This document shows, in pieces, positions 1-6,657 of a stretch of 8,090 nucleotides of DNA; positions within the stretch are counted from its first letter, which is position 1; each line of letters starts with the position of its first letter. This stretch comes from Acidobacteria subdivision 2 bacterium RH1 MAG20 (GTDB taxonomy: Bacteria; Acidobacteriota; Terriglobia; Terriglobales; Acidobacteriaceae), in assembly GCA_002197545.1 (NCBI GenBank), contig NFUO01000040.1, forward strand, positions 1 to 8,090, given 5' to 3'. The notes beneath the pieces were generated by a model, which did no database searches, was not told the origin of the DNA, and saw only the letters and a list, made by a program, of their open reading frames with translations. The position numbers and the translations under genes are program-made.

Positions 1-381
1 CAGTGCAGCAATTGACGCGGCGCGCGGGCTGACCCAGAGCAGCGAGAATCGATAGACCCCCACCACGAGCAGCAGCATGGCGAAAAGTTGTACAGCCATG
101 TACGCCATATCCAAACCAAGAATCCGGGAGACCACTGCCACCCACTGCTGCGGCAAGGGAGGATATGTCATCTGCGAAAACCCTGCGTACCACTTTGTAT
201 TCCATGGGTTGAACCAGTGGTGAACGTAATGGGACGCAAAGAAAATGTGGAAGTTGGTATCGTACGATTTCAGAGGCAACTTCATCAGTAGCAAAGGTAG
301 ATGTACCACGATAACCGCCATCAGAATCAGGCCGATCGGTATCGGCTGTTTTGATGTTTGGATGGGCTTAACGGTCTGCAA
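1..381 (-). CDS. Partial GT-C-like membrane protein (PF10131 / PTPS-related type), N-terminal 127 residues
   Basis: An open frame on the minus strand runs off the window edge; only the first 127 residues are present. The N-terminal tail is short and polar, followed by a membrane segment at about residues 15-33 and another at about 92-110. Between them lies a loop with the pattern D41-T-N-F-H45, several Trp residues (56, 60, 64), W64-Y-A-G-F68 and Y73-P-P-L76. An acidic residue plus FH just after the first membrane helix, then W-x-x-GF and YPPL, is what I know from PF10131-type membrane proteins and related GT-C glycosyltransferases, which use lipid-linked sugar donors at the outer face of the inner membrane. 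The start is chosen as TTG because an in-frame TAA lies at 418-420 and the first ATG (319-321) falls inside the first membrane helix. The gene points away from the Crp/Fnr gene. The family call is a motif-based inference; the true length and function cannot be seen here. Confidence 0.72.
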   Translation of the reverse strand, partial: MQTVKPIQTSKQPIPIGLILMAVIVVHLPLLLMKLPLKSYDTNFHIFFASHYVHHWFNPWNTKWYAGFSQMTYPPLPQQWVAVVSRILGLDMAYMAVQLFAMLLLVVGVYRFSLLWVSPRAASIAAL

Positions 382-385
382 AGTT

Positions 386-390
386 ACCTC
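386..390 (-). promoter_or_regulatory. Ribosome binding site GAGGT supporting a TTG start
   Basis: On the minus strand GAGGT stands four bases before TTG at 379-381. It is the only plausible Shine-Dalgarno and start pair between the in-frame stop at 418-420 and the first membrane helix, so it decides the start of the membrane protein gene. Confidence 0.45.
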
Positions 391-621
391 GCAACAAAAC
401 GCCTCTTGAACTACCTGTTAAACGCACTCAACCTACCCTTTGCGAGGCTTTTTCATGCCTATATGCGTCTGCCTGCGTTCCAGGAAAGTTCAGGCCGGAC
501 TGGTAAGTGACAGGTACCTTCCCCCGGGTCTCAACCAATGCGGACAAATATGCTATGCGGCGGACACGCGACCACAAAATCATTCCGCGTGCACGAAGCA
601 ATGCTGCTCGAAGCAAATGAA

Positions 622-637
622 TCATCGTGGACGATGA
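622..637. repeat. 16-base palindrome (7-base arms, 2-base centre)
   Basis: TCATCGT-GG-ACGATGA is a perfect inverted repeat with 7-base arms. The size and near-zero spacer suit an operator for a dimeric regulator better than an RNA hairpin, because a two-base loop is too short. It does not match the classical Crp (TGTGA-N6-TCACA) or Fnr (TTGAT-N4-ATCAA) consensus. It lies in the divergent region about 240 bases from the membrane protein start and about 570 bases from the Crp/Fnr start. No function is demonstrated. Confidence 0.4.
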
Positions 638-1204
638 GAATTCGCGCTTGTATGCCAACCATATTCACCTCCGGCACATGCTTGAATACCCAACTATGGT
701 GCAAGTCTCTCAGCAAGCCTGTCTCAGGTCTGGCCAATATGGAACAGTGCCGGTCGAAAGTGCCAGCTCCGCCGGGTTGCATTGCGCGGGATCGCATTCG
801 CTCCCTCTACTGAAGATACTGAGGATCAAGGGTGCCCTTCCAGAAGGCAATGGGTCGTTATCTGACTGTCGCCTCTGGTACTTGTACCCTGAGCAACGCG
901 TGCACTGCGGTTGCATTGCGGTCTTGTCGCGCGAGGACGCAGGAAGTCCGGGCTCCCTGGCCATCATCAACCCTCATCAACTCAACGAGAAGTGCGCAGA
1001 ACCAGACACGGGCTCGCTTCCTGTTGGGGGTGCGGCACTGACAGAGCAGGATTGCTCATACTTCACGCTCAGACTGTGAGAACGTGTGATGGAGTACAGG
1101 ATGAAGGCGTATCTGGAGCTGGATGTCGGTCTGCACTCATCCTTGAGCTGGCTTGGTGGGGGCTCCTGGATACCTTCCCCGCACTCAGAAAGAACGCGAC
1201 TGTG

Positions 1205-1966
1205 ATGACTGAAGCAACTGAGAAAACCTTCGATACGAACATCTTTCTGAAGACATCCGGCACGGGACGAACCATTGTCTGCCGCAAGTCAAAGGGGACG
1301 TTCTTTCCTCAGGGAGGGCCGTCCGACGCCGTCTTCTATCTCCAGAGTGGGCGTGCAAAACTTACCGTTGTTTCCAAGAAGGGGAAGGAAGCCACAGTTA
1401 CATTGCTGGCCGTCGGAGACTTCTTTGGCGAAGAGTCCATGTCGGGTGTAAATCTACGCCGGGTCTCCACAGCCTCGGCAATCTCAGCCTGCGTAGCAAC
1501 TCGGATCGATAGCGACGAGATGCTCCGCGCGCTGCATGACGAGCACACATTCTCTGACTTCTTTATGCAGGTCATTCTTAGCCGAAGTATCCGAACCCAG
1601 GCCGATCTCGTCGATCAGCTTTTCAACTCCAGCGAAAGACGCCTGGCGCGAATCCTGCTGATTATGGCCGAGTACGGTGGCCCGGGGACTCCGGAAACGC
1701 TGATACCGCCGGTGACGCAAGAGACTCTGGCCGAGATGATCGGCGCCACGCGCTCACGCATCAGCTTCTTCATGAATCGCTTCAGGGCTCTCGGATATAT
1801 CGAGTATGACGGATACAAGGGGCGTATCCGGGTCCACACATCCTTGCTAAACGTCGTTCTCCGCGACGAGCTGCCAGGGGAAAATGCTTCCAGGCCCAAA
1901 CTCCTCGATCCTCCTCCCAGCAAGGCGCGCGCTGCAAAGCGATCAGCCCTGATGGGAATGGAGTGA
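1205..1966 (+). CDS. Crp/Fnr-family transcriptional regulator
   Basis: A 253-residue cytoplasmic DNA-binding regulator. Residues about 20-110 form the cyclic-nucleotide-binding-like beta-roll: F34-PQG, D41-AVFYLQSGR, and a G71-D-F-F-G-E76 turn like the phosphate-binding cassette of Crp. E76 and R86 sit where Crp has Glu72 and Arg82, but the following Ser is Val87, so cAMP binding is doubtful. The dimerisation helix runs about 112-142 and includes VDQLFNSSE, typical of a widespread Crp subgroup. The winged helix follows, with recognition region TQETLAEMIGATRSRISFFMNRF at 171-193. Only two Cys (26, 96) are present, so there is no Fnr-type iron-sulphur cluster. About 30 Pro- and basic-rich residues after 222 extend beyond the usual end. 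I chose ATG 1205 because the family begins here; the open frame back to 911 gives about 98 residues with no family resemblance. The Shine-Dalgarno is weak (AGAAAG). The gene is upstream of and co-directional with the TPR-barrel gene and may regulate it, which is inference. Confidence 0.93.
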   Translation: MTEATEKTFDTNIFLKTSGTGRTIVCRKSKGTFFPQGGPSDAVFYLQSGRAKLTVVSKKGKEATVTLLAVGDFFGEESMSGVNLRRVSTASAISACVATRIDSDEMLRALHDEHTFSDFFMQVILSRSIRTQADLVDQLFNSSERRLARILLIMAEYGGPGTPETLIPPVTQETLAEMIGATRSRISFFMNRFRALGYIEYDGYKGRIRVHTSLLNVVLRDELPGENASRPKLLDPPPSKARAAKRSALMGME

Positions 1967-1981
1967 TCAACTCATCAGGGC
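1946..1981 (+). terminator. Hairpin across the regulator stop codon, possible terminator
   Basis: GCCCTGATG at 1946-1954 pairs perfectly with CATCAGGGC at 1973-1981. The 18-base loop can add a small inner stem (1962-1964 with 1970-1972). The stop codon TGA at 1964-1966 lies in the loop. No T-run follows, so it is not a classical intrinsic terminator. It may instead act as a weak or Rho-assisted terminator or protect the mRNA 3' end. Confidence 0.35.
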
Positions 1982-2176
1982 GGCGCGGGGTAGCCTGCAT
2001 TGCCTTCCAGAGATGGCTTTTCAACGACATAGAGGATTGCGCCTTCTCCGGCGGGGCGCTGCTCGGCGAGCCTCCAGAGCGGCCCAGTTGGTTCTCCGCC
2101 AGCGCATCAATTGCGGTCAATATTGCACAGGATTAGGAGGGTCAAAAGCGTAGGGTAAATCAGGCTCGTTTCACTT

Positions 2177-2181
2177 AGGGG
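2177..2181 (+). promoter_or_regulatory. Ribosome binding site AGGGG for the small upstream ORF
   Basis: AGGGG lies seven bases before ATG 2189, an ideal spacing. It is a much better site than anything in front of the TPR-barrel gene at 2401, which is why the small ORF is listed. Confidence 0.35.
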
Positions 2182-2188
2182 ATCGCCT

Positions 2189-2404
2189 ATGGACACACTT
2201 ACACATTGCAGTCGCCTTTCTATCAGAATTCCTGACTTCGCAGACATACTTCTCGGCATTTCGTCGAGAAGCCGACTCGGCCAAATGCAAGGCGTCTTAT
2301 GCGCAGCAGGCCATCCCGCTGGCTACGCAGTTCCTTTTTCAGAGCGATCGACAGAACAAGTGCTGCCTCTTTACGAACCTGTTCAATTTAGCTGCCACAT
2401 ATGA
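2189..2404 (+). CDS. Doubtful small ORF overlapping the TPR-barrel start (possible leader peptide)
   Basis: A 71-residue frame opens with ATG behind AGGGG. Its stop TGA (2402-2404) overlaps the ATG of the TPR-barrel gene as ATGA, the usual geometry of translational coupling. I recognise no family. There is no signal peptide or clear membrane segment, only mixed residues with three Cys (7, 38, 69). By my count only about 30 of 70 codons end in G or C, less than expected in this GC-rich neighbourhood, which argues against a conserved protein. Because 2401 lacks its own Shine-Dalgarno, ribosomes ending here could re-start on the large gene. It could equally be a chance ORF. Confidence 0.3.
   Translation: MDTLTHCSRLSIRIPDFADILLGISSRSRLGQMQGVLCAAGHPAGYAVPFSERSTEQVLPLYEPVQFSCHI
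2249..2271 (+). promoter_or_regulatory. Hairpin in the leader of the TPR-barrel gene
   Basis: CTTCTCG at 2249-2255 pairs perfectly with CGAGAAG at 2265-2271 around a nine-base loop; a G-T wobble can extend the stem. It lies about 130 bases before the TPR-barrel start and inside the small ORF. It could shape leader mRNA folding or bind a protein. No T-run follows, so it is not a terminator. Confidence 0.3.
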
Positions 2405-5400
2405 GATTACGCTGGTGCCCTTTGGTTGCAAGACTCGGATTATCGATTGTTGCGTTGGCGCTTGCGATCGCCGCATGCGACTGCGTCGTCGCGGCACAAA
2501 CCTACGATGTAGGATCGGGAACTGCTAAAACTTCACAGTCTCAGAAAACACAGAGCGAGCCTGGGGTCCAGCCGCTGGGCTGGGGCTCAAATATCCAGAA
2601 CGCGCGTCTTGCGCGTGCCGCTCAGCAGGCTTTGCAGCGCGGAGATCACGCGCTCGCCCTCAACTACGCGCAACGTGCCTCACAAGCTGCTCCCAATGAT
2701 CCGCAATTGTGGTTTCTGCTGGCCTACGCGGCTCGGCTCGATGGAAAGCTGCCGCTCTCCGCGGATGCCTATGCGCACGGTCTTCGCCTGAGTCCATCTT
2801 CAGCGGAAGGGCTCTCCGGCCTTGCGCAGACCTACGGCGTAATGGGGCGAAACAAAGATGCCGAGCGCCTGCTCAAACAATCGCTCTCGTCTGATCCCAG
2901 CCGTAGAGCCGATTTGCTGCTGCTTGGAGACCTGTACTTGAGATCGGCAGATTACGCCAATGCGCTCGATTGGCTGGGCAGAGCAGAGCGCATGCAGCCG
3001 GGCGCGCGGTCAGAGCTGCTGCTGGCGCGCGCCTACCAGCACATGAAGCAGATGGATATGGCAGACCACTATCTCGACTTGGCCAAACGCCGTGATCCTT
3101 CCAACCCGGATGTCCAGCGCACTCTGGCGGAATACTACCGTGAGGTCGGGAACTACTCCGAAGCGATTGCCGCGCTCAAGTCGATTCGCAATCCAAAACC
3201 GGACGTCACCGCTGAACTCGCGTACACTTACCAGCTCGACGGCAAACTGGATGAGTCCGCGAAAATCTATGCGCAGGCGGCCAATGCTGTCCCGAAAAAT
3301 TTGGGCCTGCAGTTCGCTGCAGCGCAGGCCGAGGTTGCGGCTGGCTCCATCGACAAGGCGACCCCGTTTCTCAATCGTGCCGCTGCAACCGATCCCAACA
3401 ATTATCGACTGCACTCAATCCGCGGAGCGATTGCCAAGATTCAGGAACGCGAGCAAGACGCCATTATGGAATACAGCGCCGCCCTGGCTTCACTGCCTGT
3501 GAATCCCCCCGAAGGTCCGCTCTATGGCATTCAGCTCCACATGGAATTGATGGCACTGTATCACGAGACATCGAACGATACCGCTGCTCGTGACCAGCTC
3601 CGCACGGCGCAAGCGGAGATCAACAGCCTCCGCGAGGACCAATCCGCCAAAGGACCGTTCCTGCGCCTCAGAGCGATGATCAGGATGAATGCCGGCGACC
3701 TGAACGGCGCACTGGCCGACATCAGGGAAGACCTCGCAAGCGGCGCACAGGATGGCAATAGTCTGCAGCTCAACGGGGACATCCTCATCAAGCTCGGGCG
3801 CACTGACGATGCGATCCGCGTGTATCAGCAGATCCTTGCCAGAAATCCCGCCAACCGTGCCGCGCTCACCTCCCTCGGCTATGCTTCACGCGCGGCGGGT
3901 CGTGACAAAGACGCGGAAAAATATTTCCTGCGCTTGGCGCACGCCAACCCCTCGTCATATGTCCCCTATCTCGCGCTCGGAGATCTTTACACCGCACATC
4001 GGGAATTCGCCAAGGCGCAGGTTTCCTACAGCAAGGGCTATTCCCTGGGTCCCCGCAGGTCTCTGGTTGTTGCCGGTGGAATGAATGCCGCGATTGAGGC
4101 ACACAACCTCACACTGGCCGCAACGTGGCTGAGCCGCGTCACAAGAGGAATGCAACAGAATCCTCAAATCCTACGAGAGAAGGAGAGATATCTGAGTTTC
4201 AAAGGTCTGTATCTTGAATCTGCTGTTGTAGGCAGGAAGGCAATCAAAGTCCTGCCTCATGATAGAGACGTGGTTGTCTATCTCGGTTATGATCTTCTCC
4301 GTCTCGGGCAGTATAACGAACTGCTGGCCCTGACATCGAAGTACCTCACCGTCCTTCCAAATGAGCCTGACATACCGCTGCTTGAAGGCTATGTACACAA
4401 GCATCAAGGAGCCTCCGAGCAGGCGAAGAACGACTTCTCTGAAGCGCTTCGACGTGATCCCAATGTAATTACGGCCTACATCAACCGCGGATACGTGTTT
4501 AACGACCTGCACCAGCCTCAGGCCGCGGCGGATGACTTTAACGCAGCCCTCAAAAGACAGCCGGACGATGGCGAGGCCCACTTGGGACTCGCCTATGCGA
4601 GCCTCGATCTGCATAAGCCGCAGTTAGCCCTGCGGCAAGCGGATCTTGCGGAGCGCGCACTTGGCGATTCGAGAGACGTTCACGTCATACGCGCCACCGC
4701 ATATGGGCGCGTGGGCATGTTGACCAAGGCAGCCCGTGAGTACAGAGAGGCATTAAAGTTCACTCCCGATGATGGCGCGCTTCACCTGGGCCTCGGAAAC
4801 ATCCTGTTTGCGCAGCGGCGTTACCACGATGCCATTGCCGAGTTGGAAATCGCAAAGGCGGATCTTCCACGGAGCGCTGCTCTCTATGCATTGCTCGCAC
4901 GGTCCTACGCCAGTCTTCAAGATCTGGATCAGACACTTCGCAACGTGCAGCTGGCGGAGCAGTATGCCAAGCTCGACGCCGCTTCGGCAAAAGATGCGGA
5001 GTCAGGGCAAAGCGAAATCTACGTCTCGACGGGGCAGGCTCTGAGTACAATCGGCGATCATGCGGCCGCCATGGAGCGCTTTCGGAAGGCGCTTTCAGCC
5101 AAGAACAGCGACCGCGTAAGCGTACGCTTGGCGATTGCACAGCTCATGGCAGAGCAGGGCCGTGCAGAGGATGCAACAAGGCAGATTGCTTTGGCTCAGA
5201 TGGAAGGCGAGGATGGGACCACGGCGCCACCAACCGGCAACCAATTCATCGCGGCGGCGGACGTCTTCCGTTCGATGCATGATTATGAGCTTTCCCAAGT
5301 GTACCTCCAACGCGCCAAGGCCGCCGGTGCGCCGGACGCAAAGGTGAGGATTGGACTGGCCAACAACTATCTCGCAATCGGTGACACAACCCGGGCGCAG

Positions 5401-6645
5401 GCCGAACTCGCGGCGGTCAGAACGGATGCGGATAATTTCTCTGACTATCAGTATCTGCTGGCCAAGGCCAACGTCCTTCGCCAGCAACACCATAACGCTG
5501 AGGCCCTTACTTCGTTTGCGCGGGCTGCCAGCGCCGAAGGCGAAGATCAAACAGCGGAACAAGCTCAGTTGCAGGCCGGTGGGGACGAAGGATTGAGGAT
5601 TACTCCCATCGTGAGCGTACTCTCCGATGTATCTATAGAACCAATTTTTGAAGACCCGACAGTCTATGTTCTGGACTCCAAGCTGGACGCAGCATTCCCG
5701 GTGCCGAGCAACGATACCGCTCTTCTTCCGCCGCCGCGCTCCTCCATCGAAACTCAATGGACCAGCGCATTCCATCTGCATCTGGGCCACGCTCCCACCA
5801 TCGGCGGATTCTTCCAGATGCGCAACGCCAGGGGCCAGATATCTGTGCCCAGCACAAACTCAATTGTGAGCCGAAACACCACTGACCGCTCATTCAACAT
5901 TGGAGCGAGCCCTTCCTTCAACCTGGGACACAACGTACTCATGGTCAATGCCGGAATGCAGTTGACGGTTCGCCGCGATTCAGAGTCTCCGGTCGCAATG
6001 AATCAGAATCTCTTTCGCCAATTTGTCTATCTTTCCACCAGTTCGTTTTTCAACACGATTTCTGTCAGCGGGTACGTAATCAGGGAAGCCGGACCTTTTA
6101 CAGAAAGCAATCTGCATTCACAAGCGTTAACGGGTGCGCTTGACTTTCAAGTCGGCGCGCCGTGGGGTAAAACCGCTCTGGTGACCGGCTGGGGGGCAAC
6201 GGATCAGAAGATATCCCCCGTGAACTACGAGGACTACTTTACATCCGCCTACATCGGCGTCGATCACCGGTTTTCCGCGCGCTTGAATGTCAGGGCTGTG
6301 ATTGAAGACCTGCGGGCCTGGCGAGTGGTGAGTTCCAACACCGGAAACGCGCAAAATCTGCGCCCGGCCGGCACCATCGAATTCAGCCCGAAACCCAACT
6401 GGAACCTACGATTTTCCTCTGCTTACTCCAGCCCACGTAGCTTCCATGTCTATGACGCAATGCAAAACGGATTCTCCATCTCCTACGCAAGACCGTTCCT
6501 CCGCAAGTTCAACGACGACTCCGGAGAGGTTGTTCTGAAGTATCCAATTCGATTTTCGGCAGGATTGCAAGAAGAGAACTTCCTCAACTTCAAGGGCGGA
6601 AACACTCAGCAACTCAGACCCTATGTGCAAATCACTCTATTTTAA
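2401..6645 (+). CDS. Giant TPR scaffold fused to an outer-membrane beta-barrel, putative exopolysaccharide export porin (BcsC/PgaA-like architecture)
   Basis: A 1414-residue secreted protein. Residues 1-32 are a signal sequence: a basic start, a hydrophobic core at 12-25, and then either a signal peptidase I site after VVAA (residue 32) or a lipobox I23-A-A-C26. About 64-1050 is a nearly continuous TPR solenoid, roughly two dozen or more 34-residue helical pairs, for example 67-100, 454-487, 692-725 and 790-823. An acidic, Pro-rich linker (about 1050-1113) leads to about 300 residues of alternating amphipathic strands with turns rich in Asn, Ser and Gly, ending Y1408-V-Q-I-T-L-F1414. A terminal Phe is the classic outer-membrane barrel signal. 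In BcsC and PgaA this order means a periplasmic TPR arm guiding polysaccharide into a barrel pore; the same role is inferred here. An in-frame TAG at 2389-2391 fixes ATG 2401 as the first ATG; no Shine-Dalgarno precedes it. The glycosyltransferase follows 12 bases downstream, indicating an operon. I recognise this as an acidobacterial-type family; the exported polymer is unknown. Confidence 0.88.
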   Translation: MRLRWCPLVARLGLSIVALALAIAACDCVVAAQTYDVGSGTAKTSQSQKTQSEPGVQPLGWGSNIQNARLARAAQQALQRGDHALALNYAQRASQAAPNDPQLWFLLAYAARLDGKLPLSADAYAHGLRLSPSSAEGLSGLAQTYGVMGRNKDAERLLKQSLSSDPSRRADLLLLGDLYLRSADYANALDWLGRAERMQPGARSELLLARAYQHMKQMDMADHYLDLAKRRDPSNPDVQRTLAEYYREVGNYSEAIAALKSIRNPKPDVTAELAYTYQLDGKLDESAKIYAQAANAVPKNLGLQFAAAQAEVAAGSIDKATPFLNRAAATDPNNYRLHSIRGAIAKIQEREQDAIMEYSAALASLPVNPPEGPLYGIQLHMELMALYHETSNDTAARDQLRTAQAEINSLREDQSAKGPFLRLRAMIRMNAGDLNGALADIREDLASGAQDGNSLQLNGDILIKLGRTDDAIRVYQQILARNPANRAALTSLGYASRAAGRDKDAEKYFLRLAHANPSSYVPYLALGDLYTAHREFAKAQVSYSKGYSLGPRRSLVVAGGMNAAIEAHNLTLAATWLSRVTRGMQQNPQILREKERYLSFKGLYLESAVVGRKAIKVLPHDRDVVVYLGYDLLRLGQYNELLALTSKYLTVLPNEPDIPLLEGYVHKHQGASEQAKNDFSEALRRDPNVITAYINRGYVFNDLHQPQAAADDFNAALKRQPDDGEAHLGLAYASLDLHKPQLALRQADLAERALGDSRDVHVIRATAYGRVGMLTKAAREYREALKFTPDDGALHLGLGNILFAQRRYHDAIAELEIAKADLPRSAALYALLARSYASLQDLDQTLRNVQLAEQYAKLDAASAKDAESGQSEIYVSTGQALSTIGDHAAAMERFRKALSAKNSDRVSVRLAIAQLMAEQGRAEDATRQIALAQMEGEDGTTAPPTGNQFIAAADVFRSMHDYELSQVYLQRAKAAGAPDAKVRIGLANNYLAIGDTTRAQAELAAVRTDADNFSDYQYLLAKANVLRQQHHNAEALTSFARAASAEGEDQTAEQAQLQAGGDEGLRITPIVSVLSDVSIEPIFEDPTVYVLDSKLDAAFPVPSNDTALLPPPRSSIETQWTSAFHLHLGHAPTIGGFFQMRNARGQISVPSTNSIVSRNTTDRSFNIGASPSFNLGHNVLMVNAGMQLTVRRDSESPVAMNQNLFRQFVYLSTSSFFNTISVSGYVIREAGPFTESNLHSQALTGALDFQVGAPWGKTALVTGWGATDQKISPVNYEDYFTSAYIGVDHRFSARLNVRAVIEDLRAWRVVSSNTGNAQNLRPAGTIEFSPKPNWNLRFSSAYSSPRSFHVYDAMQNGFSISYARPFLRKFNDDSGEVVLKYPIRFSAGLQEENFLNFKGGNTQQLRPYVQITLF

Positions 6646-6652
6646 AGGTGGG
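6646..6652 (+). promoter_or_regulatory. Ribosome binding site AGGTGGG of the glycosyltransferase gene
   Basis: AGGTGGG begins directly after the stop codon of the TPR-barrel gene and lies five bases before ATG 6658. It fixes the glycosyltransferase start and shows that the two genes share one transcript. Confidence 0.6.
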
Positions 6653-6657
6653 CTCCA

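Larger units (their letters stand above)
382..1204. other. Long divergent intergenic region without a convincing gene
   Basis: These 823 bases separate the minus-strand membrane protein from the plus-strand Crp/Fnr gene and should hold both promoters. Several frames stay open, the longest a plus-strand frame of 150 residues from GTG 627 to 1079. None shows a recognisable domain, hydrophobic pattern or good ribosome binding site. What can be seen is a 16-base palindrome at 622-637, two TGTGA motifs exactly ten bases apart at 1075 and 1085, and a weak promoter-like pair upstream of the regulator (TTGAGC at 1143, TGGATA at 1167, 18-base spacer). I see no tRNA, rRNA, insertion sequence or CRISPR. 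It could be regulatory DNA, a decayed gene, or host to an unannotated small RNA. Confidence 0.6.
1967..2400 (+). other. Leader region between the regulator and the TPR-barrel gene
   Basis: This 434-base stretch must contain the promoter of the TPR-glycosyltransferase unit unless that unit is read through from the regulator. I could not find a convincing -35/-10 pair. Visible elements are TCAAT repeated at a 10-base interval (2107 and 2117), the palindrome CAATATTG at 2118-2125, a 7-base-stem hairpin at 2249-2271, and a small ORF with a good Shine-Dalgarno (2189-2404). I looked for a c-di-GMP riboswitch, which would make sense before an exopolysaccharide gene, and saw no conserved core. Confidence 0.5.

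Noticed and set aside
401..453. GCCTC...GAGGC followed by TTTTT as a terminator
   Set aside because: The stem is five bases around a loop of nearly 40, and no plus-strand gene ends before it.
621..1079. Plus-strand frame reading IIVDDE, like the start of a response-regulator receiver domain
   Set aside because: An in-frame TGA stands directly before it (618-620), no phospho-acceptor Asp or Lys motifs follow, and the minus strand reads a similar ILIVHDD because the DNA is a palindrome, so the likeness is probably chance.
911..1204. Extension of the Crp/Fnr reading frame upstream to ATG 911
   Set aside because: The extra 98 residues have no Crp/Fnr similarity and no hydrophobic or domain pattern, and the family starts naturally at about 1205.
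2039..2059. GCGCC...GGCGC inverted repeat as a terminator
   Set aside because: It has only five base pairs and no following T-run, in a GC-rich stretch where such repeats occur by chance.
1782..2120. Minus-strand ORF of 112 codons overlapping the regulator 3' end
   Set aside because: It overlaps the winged-helix coding region by about 185 bases, has a TTG start without a clear ribosome site, and has no recognisable sequence.
2100..2400. c-di-GMP riboswitch ahead of the export gene
   Set aside because: It would be biologically plausible, but no conserved GEMM core or paired helices could be found by eye.
4171..4614. 147-codon antisense ORF inside the TPR-barrel gene
   Set aside because: It lies opposite intact TPR repeats and shows no independent domain or ribosome binding site.
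5095..5790. 231-codon antisense ORF inside the TPR-barrel gene
   Set aside because: It is fully covered by a well-supported gene, has no recognisable domain and is rich in Arg and Cys, as expected for a shadow frame.
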